Assembly: GCF_003473485.1 (NCBI RefSeq)
Contig: NC_053045.1
Span: forward strand, 37,794,494-37,858,493
Source of the DNA: Medicago truncatula
Taxonomy: Eukaryota > Streptophyta > Magnoliopsida > Fabales > Fabaceae
DNA length: 64,000 bases
Direction: 5' to 3'
Positions 10,070 to 20,300 of the stretch are shown in pieces. Both the position numbers and the translations under genes were made by a program. Under the pieces are notes generated by a model. It was not told where the DNA came from and ran no database searches. It saw only the letters and a program-made list of their open reading frames with translations. The stretch's first letter is position 1. Every line of letters begins with the position of its first letter.

Positions 10070-12333
10070 AAGGGAAAAAATGGACTTACGTAATCAAACT
10101 GAATTGTGTTTTGATTTGTTTGAAGTATTTAATTTGGACATAAATTTTACTTACTTTACTTACACCGGTCTCTCTCACACATGATGGAATCATCTTACTT
10201 GCTTTGATTATTTAAAAATCACAGTTCCTTAACTTTTGCTAAAAATAAAACTGTCCCTTCGTGTTAGAAAATTTGGTTTGTGAAAAAAATCTAAAACCAT
10301 ACATAGAAGTGAAAGAAAATTATGGATGTGGTAAAGGAATTGACAACTAGACTTTAGCTCTTGACCTATTCTCATTCTCAAAGGCTTGGAATACAAACAA
10401 AAGGCAACATATAGCCGTATAAGACACACTGTGAATGCATATGTTTCTTTTTCCCTTTCATATTTGTGTCTAATCCTAATGTGACTGTTTTGCTATTATT
10501 TGCATATATAATTTGGACTTGGTTTTGTCCACACATATGAAGTCGTTGAACATACCCAATATTTCCCTAGCTACCACCATTCACTGATTGGTACAAGCAG
10601 AAGGCTCCAACATGGCTTAATTTTTATACATTGTCACAATATATAAATTTAAAAGAAGTTATGGAGTCAAATATTTTTAATGATATGTTTAAACGATGAT
10701 GTAAATTTTTTTTACACTTGTATCGTATATATATTTATCTTTCGGTCAGACTTTACTTACCTCCTAACCAAACTTCAGATTATTAATTAGAGCCTCTTCA
10801 TCTAAGAATCGGAGGATTAACACACAAAAATTACACTGAGTAGTTATTTACTTATTTGGCTACCGGCTCCACTAATGTTAGTAGATAGATATATCTATAT
10901 TATGGTCATTATGTGGTAAGTTAGTAGTGTTGAGTCTATATTACAAAAGGTAGGGATTTGAGTCCCTTAAATTAAACAAATAGTTAGAAGTTTAATTTAT
11001 TACTCTACACATGGAAAAAATTTGGTTGGGAGTGGAGAACTTATATTATGTGTCAATGGAAAAAATTTGGTTGGAAGAAAAAAGCATATCTTATAGTTTA
11101 ATATTTTTTTTTACCAGTGCTTATAATTTATTTATTTTTGTTACCATGTTATAAGTATATAGTTTTCATTTCGGTTAAGTGGCGATTATTTTTCATTGAA
11201 AAAATGTTGGCACATAAAATGAGTTCTTTTCTTTAAATCAAATTTTCATTGACACACAAAATAGTTAGTTCTTCCCTCCTAACCAAAGTTTCTGCATATG
11301 TAAGAGTCAAAGATTAAACTTGTATGTATTTGTTCACTGTATTATATGTATCATATTTTGTCGGTTATTTTATTTGTATCGATGTATTAAGTTTTTACAA
11401 TACTTGGGGATTTTAACTATTTTAGATACAATGCTTTGGATGCACTGCATGCAGTATATATCACTTGAAGATGAGGACTTCCACTGTGAACGTTATAATA
11501 GAATACTAGAGGTTGAAAGTGATAAGTTTGTTTCTTAACAAGGGGGAGTAGGAGGAGATTGAGTTGAGAATGCAAGAAGAAGAAGACGACGTGAAAAGTT
11601 AAAGGACTTGTTTTATATGAGTTATATTATGTAACTTCTTGTGAGATTCATTATAAGCCTCTCAATTAAGATATTGTTAATATTCCAAATGCCAACCATA
11701 ATATTGTTAAAGATTAATTTATAAAATATAATGTACATATTATATTCCAAATGCCACATGTTACGTAAATCCATTTTCCAAGAATGCGTGCATCAATCTT
11801 CTCTTAGCATATTGATATAATTTTTGCGCAAACAAAATTATAAATTCTCTAAACTACAATTTTTGTACAAAAAAATTGCAAATATCTCATAACACATGTT
11901 CCTTCCGAAATGAAATATAAACAAAAAAAAAGAAGATGAAAAGTTGATGTATGTGAACTAAATTTTTAACCACATTTATTGATTTTTCAAATATCACTTT
12001 TGTTTATATTTCGTTCTAGAGGGAGTAACTACCAAGCAATCAATACATGAAAAAACAATACTCTTGTTTAAAATAACTTTTCATATTTGTGATTAATAAT
12101 AATTTTTCACTTTTTTTCCTTACTCTTTAGAGTTTAGACTAATGTAATCTCATCTTTCTCTTATATATTTTTTTAATCATGTAACCTCTGCATGTAACTA
12201 CATCTGATTTTCCAAAACTGATAGAACCGTAATGGATAATAAAGTTTTCTCTCAAGAGATTTAATATTGTTTCATGTTCATGACTAACTTCGAACTTTTA
12301 AACTCAGATTAAGCTGAAAGAGATATAAGATAC
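10070..12333. other. Intergenic region with a SINE-like relic
   Basis: No convincing gene. Around 10915-10985 the text 'gttgagtctatattacaaaaggtagggatttgagtccc' resembles an eroded tRNA-type SINE. 'ggaaaaaatttggttgg' is repeated at about 11012 and 11058. The frame at 11320-11538 (72 codons) has no recognisable domain or splice context. Confidence 0.45.
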
Positions 12334-12335
12334 TA

Positions 12336-12594
12336 CTCCCTCCGTTTCAAAATACATGTCCAATTTTTTTAATGTGCACTATTCACTTGACTTACTTTGA
12401 CCATACTTTTTAACTAATATATAAATACAAATATTAGCATGTAAGATGTTGTTTGATTTGTCTCGACAAATATTTTCAAAATATTAAATTTTTATAATTT
12501 TTTACTTTAGAAAATTAAAGATATTAACAATCAAAATTATGCATTGACATATGTGAAGTGGTTCACTTAGACATGTATTTTGAAACGGAGGGAG
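12336..12594. mobile_element. Stowaway MITE in the upstream region of the gene at 12767
   Basis: Inverted ends CTCCCTCCGTTTCAAAATACATGTC and GACATGTATTTTGAAACGGAGGGAG are flanked by TA on both sides. The element ends about 65 bp before the TATA-like TATAAAC at 12661. Confidence 0.85.
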
Positions 12595-12660
12595 TATCTT
12601 TAAAAAGAAAAGGATTGAGTCAAGTCAACCAAAACAACCGTTGACTCATACTCTTCCACC

Positions 12661-12667
12661 TATAAAC
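12661..12667 (+). promoter_or_regulatory. TATA-box candidate for the gene at 12767
   Basis: TATAAAC lies 106 bp upstream of the ATG, so transcription would start near 12690 and give a leader of about 75 bp. The position is plausible for a plant gene, but no start site was mapped. Confidence 0.5.
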
Positions 12668-12766
12668 TCTAATTCAACTTTCAAAATTTCACAAAGAGAA
12701 GACTCAGCCAGCCACCAAACAAGAAAACTATAACTCATAGCACAAACAGAAAGGAAGAGATCAGAA

Positions 12767-13138
12767 ATGGCGAATCTTACTTCTTCGCCGGAGTCTCTGT
12801 CCCCGAAGCGTCAATCTAACAGCAGCTTCTTCATAACAATATCAGCTATTCTGGCTATGCTTTCAAGGCAAGCCAGACGTTTAAAAGGAAAGGCGAAAAC
12901 GAAGAAATTGCTGAGCAACATGAGCAACAAAGCTTTGTCACAATTCGGGAAGATGAAGAAGACGAAGAAACAAAGAGATAATGAATTAAACGACGGTGTT
13001 TGGCAGAAGGAGATATTGATGGGAGGAAAATGTGAGCCGTTGGATTTCTCAGGCGTTATTCATTATGATATTAACGGAAGACAAACCGGTGAAGTTCCTC
13101 TCAGGTCTCCACGCGCTATTCCTTTCTCTCGTTATTGA
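12767..13138 (+). CDS. Small plant-specific basic protein, unknown function (123 aa)
   Basis: A single open exon with a good plant start context (GAAATGGCG), preceded by a TATA-like box. The N-terminus is Ser/Pro-rich with an SPKR site, a possible proline-directed kinase target. It is followed by a hydrophobic stretch (FFITISAILAML, residues 21-32) and a strongly basic Lys/Arg region (35-69). The C-terminal third (VWQKEILMGGKCEPLDFSGVIHYD from residue 78, then RSPRAIPF near 113-120) has the look of a conserved motif in a family of small uncharacterised angiosperm proteins. I recognise the pattern but cannot name the family reliably. The hydrophobic stretch is too short and amphipathic to call a membrane anchor with confidence. 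The gene is isolated from its neighbours, with no operon-like context. Coding use and composition differ clearly from the AT-rich flanks, which supports a real gene. Confidence 0.8.
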   Translation: MANLTSSPESLSPKRQSNSSFFITISAILAMLSRQARRLKGKAKTKKLLSNMSNKALSQFGKMKKTKKQRDNELNDGVWQKEILMGGKCEPLDFSGVIHYDINGRQTGEVPLRSPRAIPFSRY

Positions 13139-14052
13139 ATGGAAAATTATTTAGAATTTTAATAGCGTGTTTGTTGGTTAATGAAAACTAAACATTTTGT
13201 ATAGAGTAAGCTAAGCTCTATTGATTGTGTGAAAAATAATACGCGTTTGTGTTTTTTAGTGGATAGATCTTTGATTTTTTCTTATTAGGAAGTTTGGGTG
13301 TGTCATTTACTTACTTGCTGCTTTATACGTCTAAATGTTTGGAATACGTGATTAACATGATATACTTTGTTACAGTCATATTTGCTTCCGTAGTTCATGT
13401 ACATGTTTGGATTGAGGATTTTGAAGTCGGTGCCTTTTTTCTTTCTTTTATAAATTAAGAAAACTATAAAAATGAAAAAAGAGTGTGCTAGAAATGTTTT
13501 ATGATTATCTATCATATATTTGTTTTATCAGGAGAGAGTCCAAACGAAATTTTATTCTCTTTCAGTGGCACCCAGTCATTTACTTTAAAAAAATCGGAAC
13601 AAGTTGCAAACGGAAGGTTCCAAAGTTATCAAAACTGCTCTTTAGTCAATTACATGCCAATATGCAATTTTGTCACTTGTTCATCACGTTGTAGAGTTTA
13701 AACTCAATTGTATAAAATCTGTTATTAGGAGATGTCATTCCTTAATCAATATCAAAACCATAAAAAAAAAATATTAGAAGAAAACTACCAATGAAGGAGT
13801 ATTATTGTGTCAATGATTCGGGTCGGTGGTTGACTTCAACTTATCCCATGCAGTTGACACGGGTCTCGAATCAAACAGCAAAGAATAATTTGTGTCTGAC
13901 CCATTCAACATGTATACTATCCTCTTCTTTTTTTTTAACAGATGTACATTTGCTGCTTCATACGGTCGTTTGATAGTTTGAAGAGAGAAATTCAAGTGCT
14001 TTTTAGATAAAGGATTATAGGCTCAACCCTCACCACTAATATTTGTAACAAA
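13139..14052. other. 3' flank and intergenic DNA
   Basis: Begins with the probable 3' UTR of the gene at 12767. Frames between 13303 and 13995 overlap each other on both strands and have no domain support. Nothing else was recognised. Confidence 0.45.
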
Positions 14053-14054
14053 TA

Positions 14055-14337
14055 CTAATCTCCGTACCAAATTGCATGTCGTTTTGAGCATTTCACACAT
14101 ATTAAGAAATGTAATTAATATTGTGTGGAAAAGAGATATTATGATTTGTTTTACAAAATTGTCCTTAATAAATAATATGGGAAAGATAAATGAAAGAATT
14201 GAAAGAAGAGAGAGTAATAAATAATTAAGGTTATAATAGAAAAAGTAACATTAATGTTACATTGGTATTGTAAAGCGACATATAATTTGGGACAAATTTT
14301 TTTCTCTAAAGCGACATACAATTTGGGACGGAGGGAG
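14055..14337. mobile_element. Stowaway-like MITE, copy A
   Basis: Runs from a mutated CTCCGTACCAAATTG end to CATACAATTTGGGACGGAGGGAG, followed by TA. Its interior (ttcacacatattaagaaatgtaattaatattgtgtgg...) is the same family as the copies at 14428 and 14533. Confidence 0.75.
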
Positions 14338-14427
14338 TATCTATGTTCCTTTTTAATTGTCTCCTTTTGACATTTTACTTATACCAAGACAATCAATAAT
14401 TGTTACAACTTTTGATGCAATAAGTTA

Positions 14428-14991
14428 CTCCCTCCGTCCCAAATTGTATGTCATTTAAAAAAAAAAAATTGTCCCAAATTGTATGTCACTTTACAATATC
14501 AATGAAACATTAATGTTACTTTTCCTATTATACTCCCTCCGTTCCAAATTGTATGACGTTTTGGGCATTTCACACATATTAAGAAATGTAATTAATATTG
14601 TGTGGGAAAGAAATATTATGAGTTGTTTTACAAAATTATTCTTAATAAATGATATGGGAAAGATAAATGAAAGAATTGAAAAAAGAAATAGTAATAAATA
14701 GTTAAGGACATAATAGGAAAAGTAACATTAATGTTTCATTGGTATTCTAAAGTGACATACAATTTGGGACAAATATTTTTTCTAAAGTGACATACAATTT
14801 GGGATGGAGAGAGTATCATTAACTATTTATTACTCTTTCTTCTTTCAATTCTTTCATTTATCTTTCCTATATCATTTATTAAGGATTATTTTGTAAAACA
14901 ACTCATAATATCTCTTTCCCACACAGTATTAATTACATTTCTTAATATGTGTGAAATGTCCAAAACGTCATAAAATTTGGGACGGAGGGAG
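14428..14991. mobile_element. Middle Stowaway of the nested stack, itself interrupted
   Basis: Ends CTCCCTCCGTCCCAAATTGTATG and AAATTTGGGACGGAGGGAG, with TA at 14426-14427 and 14992-14993. The body is broken at 14531/14814, where a same-family element (14533-14813) entered at a TA. Joining text from both sides restores the order seen in copy A read in reverse. Confidence 0.8.
14533..14813. mobile_element. Innermost, complete Stowaway MITE
   Basis: A full-length copy from CTCCCTCCGTTCCAAATTG to CAATTTGGGATGGAGAGAG, with TA at 14531-14532 and 14814-14815. It is inserted in opposite orientation into a member of the same family. Confidence 0.85.
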
Positions 14992-15257
14992 TATACTTTT
15001 ACTATAATGATTTTATTCATTTAGCATCTCATTTCATATATTTCTCTCTCCGCAATAAATAACCAACGATAACATTGGTAAAACAACATTTATTGTTGCA
15101 TTGAACTTTAAAAGTAACAGTTAAATAGGAACAAGAAATTTCTCCAAAAGAGACACTTAAAAATGAACGGAGGAAGTAATTATTAACATTTTTCATTTAA
15201 AATAATAAATAATAATTAGGTTGGTGTGGTGAATATTTTAGAAACCATATATGGTAA

Positions 15258-16611
15258 AGACTCCGGTCCTATTTACAAGATAAAATTGACTTTTTAGATA
15301 CATTGAAGAATATATGTATTTAGTCAAGAACCTAAATCAAATACATAAATTATTTAAGGCTTAATACATGCTTTGGTCCCTTAACTTATTTTCGGATTTC
15401 ATTTTGGTCCCCTAATTATAAAATGTCTCAATTTGGTCCCTTATATCTTTTGTCGTTACCTCTTTTGGTCCTCTCCGTTAGTTTGTTTTCAAAAATAGTT
15501 AACCCTTGCCACATGTCAATTAAGATTGGTGATCAAGGGCTAGATTTGAAAAGTACACAAGTATACAATGGACTCACAACATATAATCATTTCTATTTTT
15601 CTTGATTTTCCTAAAAATATATAAATTTAAAATCACCATCAATCTTCATCTATTTATATAATTTTAAAATAATTTGTATCCAGATTTTTAAAAAAAAATC
15701 TGACCTTTTTTTTAAATTTCGTAAAAAAATTATTTTTTTTCAAATTTTGAAAAAGATTTTATAAAAATCTGAATTTTTTATATATTTTTCAGAATTTTGT
15801 AGAAAAAATTTTAAAAAACCTTTTTTGACCTTTTTTATAACCTTTTTAAATTCAGAATTCTGGATTTTTTAAATTAAAATATTTTCCATAATTTTGTAGA
15901 AAAAGTTTAAAAAAACATGTTTTTTTTCAAAAAATATATCTGATTTTTTTAAAAATTTTGTAAAAAAATACATTTTTTTCAAATTTTTAAATCTTGGAAA
16001 AGATTTTATAAAAATTTGGAATATTTTTTATAAAAATTCTGGAATATCTTGGAAAATATTTCAATTTTGAAAAATATATAAAAAAATTCAGATTTTTATA
16101 AAATATGAAAAAAAAAATATTCCTGAATTTTATAAAATTTTGAAAAAAATTAATTTTTTTACTAAATTTAAAAAAAAAGGTCAGATATTTTTCTTCAAAA
16201 TTCTAAAAAATATTTTAATTTTTAAAAATCTGGATACAAATTATTTTAAAATTATATAAATTGATGGTGATTTTAAATTTATATTTTTAGGAAAATCAAG
16301 AAAAATAAAAATGATTATATGTTGTGAGTCCATTGTATACTTGTGTACTTTTCAAATATAGCCCTTGATCACCAATCTTAAATGACATGTGGCAAGGGTT
16401 AACTATTTTTGAAAATAAACTAACAGAGATGACCAAAAGAGGTAACGGCAGAAGACATAAGGGATCAAATTGAGATACATTATAGTTAGGGGATCAAAAT
16501 GAAATCCGAAAATAAGTTAAGGGACCAAAGCATGTATTAAGCCATTATTTAATGTATCTAGAAAGTAAATTTTTCTTGTAAATAGGACAAAGAGTGCATT
16601 TTCTACGGGAG
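15258..16611. mobile_element. Stowaway-like element split by a long-TIR MITE
   Basis: The left flank (actccggtcctatttacaagataaaattgactttttagatacatt) and right flank (its complement, to 'gcattttctacgggagta') pair as inverted repeats on either side of the 15358-16543 element. The left terminus is eroded. Confidence 0.55.
15358..16543. mobile_element. 1186-bp Mutator-type MITE with very long inverted arms and 9-bp TSD
   Basis: The arms begin GGCTTAATACATGCTTTGGTCCC and extend for several hundred bases: the A/T-rich middle with 'aaaaatctgaat' text also mirrors itself. Exact 9-bp duplications ATTATTTAA lie at 15349-15357 and 16544-16552, typical of Mutator-like elements. No transposase is present. 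Confidence 0.85.
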
Positions 16612-17329
16612 TAAGTGAAGCAATTTTAGTCACTAATCATGAAATTGACCATTGAATAACTTTAGCCTTGATCCCATGTATGAATATTGAGTATTCTTTT
16701 CCTTTGCTTTTTCATATCATTGTTTTCTTTCTTTTTGGTCAAAAACGTGTTCCTGTCCTTTTACACACTCCGTGGAATCGATAACATAACTTCTAATTTA
16801 TTGGGTTGGCTTTGAAAACATGCTTTGAAATCATATACTTCAAATAGTTTAATCGATATATACTGTGGTTTAACATATCCAATTACATCTTATTTCGTAA
16901 CTGCTGTCAATCTTTTCATCTCGGATTCAATAAAAAAAAGTTCATTCGAATGGTGAAAATGAATATAGATCAATCTTGAAATGATAGTCTTTTGATTCTA
17001 GTGTTGCAATTTTGATATTATTTTTCTAATGACAAAATCAAGATAAACAACAAATATCAACTATATCTTCCAAAATCTTTAAAAAAAAAAAAAAAACATA
17101 TTATCATTACTTTTGGAAATCAAAATATAAACGAGTAATTGAGAAACTAAGCTTGGCTATCAAAACTGTTGGAGAAGTTCTTGTTTATGGCAAATGTGGC
17201 TGTGATGATTTTGGGTAGGGTTGATGCTACCACAATGTATCTCCGAGACAAGGTGCTGAATTTAAGAATAGATTTTGTGAACAGGCACGTTAAACTTGAG
17301 GTTGTGGAAAAAGTTGCAGCCATAATCTC

Positions 17330-20300
17330 CTATAAATCTGCAAAGAAGTTGTTTGAATCACCTGCAGCGTGCCCCTTACTTGCATTCTTTCTCTTGTTCC
17401 CTACAAAGGTATCAACAAAAAGTGAATTACAGAATGCACATAGCCTTCCAATAACTATACTGTGTTTAGCAACAAGCAAGCTGTAACATTTATACAGAAA
17501 TGATAACCAGACACATAATTTTTAACACAATACAGACACCATGGGCGATTAAGACATTTCATACTTTAAAACAGGGGCAGTTTTGTCAAAACCACACACC
17601 CTCTCTTCATCTTCTCTACTGTGTGTGCACTGTGCCTTTCTTCTCTCCCACCAAGGGCATCCTGCCCCACCACAGTCACCACCGCACCCTCCCTCGTCAT
17701 CAGATCTGCCCCCCAAAATACTCACCACCATCCCTTCGTCCTCTTCTTCTTCCGTTGTCATCCGCCCTTCTTCCCTGCAAGAACAACAACCAATCACGAC
17801 CATGTCGTCATTGAGCTTAATCGCACGCCGACGTTGCTATTTCGACCAAATATGTTCAGATCTGAACGCCATAGTTGCAGAGTGATGGAGGTGGTTGGTC
17901 GTCGGCGATTGGGAGAGTCACAGAGATGAGATACGGTGTCCGGTGGTCAGAGAACGGTGAGAGAGAGAGAGCGCATAACTGAGAGAGGCGGAGGTTGTGG
18001 TGAGGTGCAAAGAAAGACGTCGGAGGAGGAAGCAAGAGCGGTGGTCGGAGACACAAACAGTGATGTAGTGAACTAGAAAAGAGAGAGAGATCGTGCAGAC
18101 AAAGGAAAGAGAAGGGGAAAAGAAAAAGAAAAAAGAAAAAAAAGAATACAGTATAAAATACGGTGGTGTCGTATTTGTGTGTGATTTTTTGTGTCTATTT
18201 ATCATTTCTGAACATTTATATTGCTATCTTAGTATCTAAATATAAGCCATTTTTTCAAAAATCCCTAAATATAACTATTTCAAATTACTAGTATTAAATG
18301 CATGTATTATTTATTTTTTCAAACATACCCCTATTTAAGGCTATTGAGTATCTTGGGAGATGAAAAAAGTTGAACATATCAATATACTAAAGAGTATTTT
18401 AAGAATATATATACACAAAATAGCAGGGTCGGTCCAAAAGTAAGGCTACTAAAACTTAACTTTAGGCCCACCAAAAAATTACTCTTCAATAGATTTTATA
18501 AACAAAAAGTCACATATGCAGGTAAAAAATGCTCCATATATTAAAACTTGTTTTAGGCCTCACTAATGAAAATTATTGGGTCGACTCTACAAAATAGACA
18601 TAAATACACAAATACATATTTCTCTTAAAATACGTGGAAATTATATAATGAGCTTTGAACTTATAATAAGAGAGGTATCATCTATGGCAATCATATCCTA
18701 CCTTTAGTAAACTTAGAAGTGTTGTTATCGACATCCATCTCATCTTCATTGTCACTGTCGACATCATTGTCAACCCCTCCGTTTTCATTTCTTTGAGTAT
18801 TTCTTGAACCTTGCAGTATATTATCCAAGTCCCATAGCTGCACATAATTGAAATTTTTTTGTTGGATGTTTAGACAACCAAACAATTAAGCGTACAAAAT
18901 AATAAAGAGTAATGCATATAAGAACGTAAATAAGGTTCTCGAGAATCTAGATAAATTTGTTGAACCTATATAAACTTGACTCCCAAATGTACACAAATCG
19001 GAATTCAGAATGCATCGTACTTAATATTAAAATAATCTATATATGACAAAAAAAAAAATATAATACCATTAAAACAACAATTATTCAATATTATACTTTG
19101 ATAAGTGAGTGCCTTTTAAATAGGTTTACTTTACAAGACCAATAAGAAATGGTGAAATAAATAAACGAAATTGCATAAAAACAACAAATTCTTATGGAGG
19201 CATAATAGCTGTCCCTCATAACAACAACAAAACTGTAAGTTTACATTTTAAAAAAATCAATATACAATAACACACAAAACTAAACCAAGTATTGAATAAT
19301 ATTGACCAAAATTTGATATTTTAAGGCCAAACCAATGTAGAACTGTAAACTCGTAAACTACTAGTAAAACCGAGTTACCAATTTTATTAGAGTTTACTAA
19401 AAAGAGAGATTACGGGTGAGTTAACATGTTTGTGACCTACAAATAGAATCGTAAACTCGTAAGAGTTGAAGATATAACTCGAGAGTTTGACAATGTTGGA
19501 CACAAGCAACCAAAGTATGTTTTTTACTTTTTTAACAGTGATCCACCCTCCATAATCATGAAGGGCACCTCAACGGTTTGGCAACAATATTTTGAGCCAA
19601 CCAGGATGTAAAAATGTATTTTCTTTATTTTTCTTTGAAGGTCCAAGATCCTCAGCTGGTTCACTTCACAACATACTGGCTGCTGACATCACCCGACCAG
19701 TAATCACTTATTGTGTCAATAAGGTTTGCTGATTCACGTCTTAACCTCTAGTGTTTCATCCAACTGATCCTCATCAACCTTGGTCTCTCATGGCCTCTTG
19801 TGATGCATATTATACATCACACCCCAGATGACCACAGGTCAATCAACCTCAGGATCTTGTGCTTCACTAGCTCGAATTTAATCTCTAACTGGTCTAAAAA
19901 GTAGCCAAATGTTGCTTGTTCAAGAACCAGTGCAGAATATAGAAGAGTAGGGTCTCCGCTGTTGTTGAAAACCTCTAGATTCAAATATAGAAGCTTGCTT
20001 TCAGCACTCTTGATTTATTGTGATAACCTCGGTACAGTCACCCTAAGCCACAATCCAGTCTTGCACACCCATAATAAACACGTGGAACTTTTGTGCGCGA
20101 AAAGGTTCTTAGCAAGAGTCTCGCTGTGGCTCGTGTACTTGTGACTGTGATGCTCTTGCAAAGCCTCTATCCAACTTCGGTTCTACATTATGGAGAGAAA
20201 CTAAGGGTTCTTGATCACTTCCAACAATCCAAGTCAGGCAGACCCTAAGATTGGGAGGGGCACTGACATTTTTCCAATTACATTCGTATAGTTAGCAATT

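Larger units (their letters stand above)
14340..15176. mobile_element. Oldest Stowaway in a nested stack, split by a younger copy
   Basis: The left end (ttcctttttaattgtctcctttt, from 14340) and right end (aaaagagacacttaaaaatgaacggaggaag, to 15176) are inverted partners separated by the element at 14428-14991. A TA follows the right end and the left end abuts copy A. Confidence 0.6.

Noticed and set aside
14428..15176. CRISPR-like or other regular repeat array
   Set aside because: The repeats are inverted MITE ends with TA duplications, not evenly spaced direct repeats.
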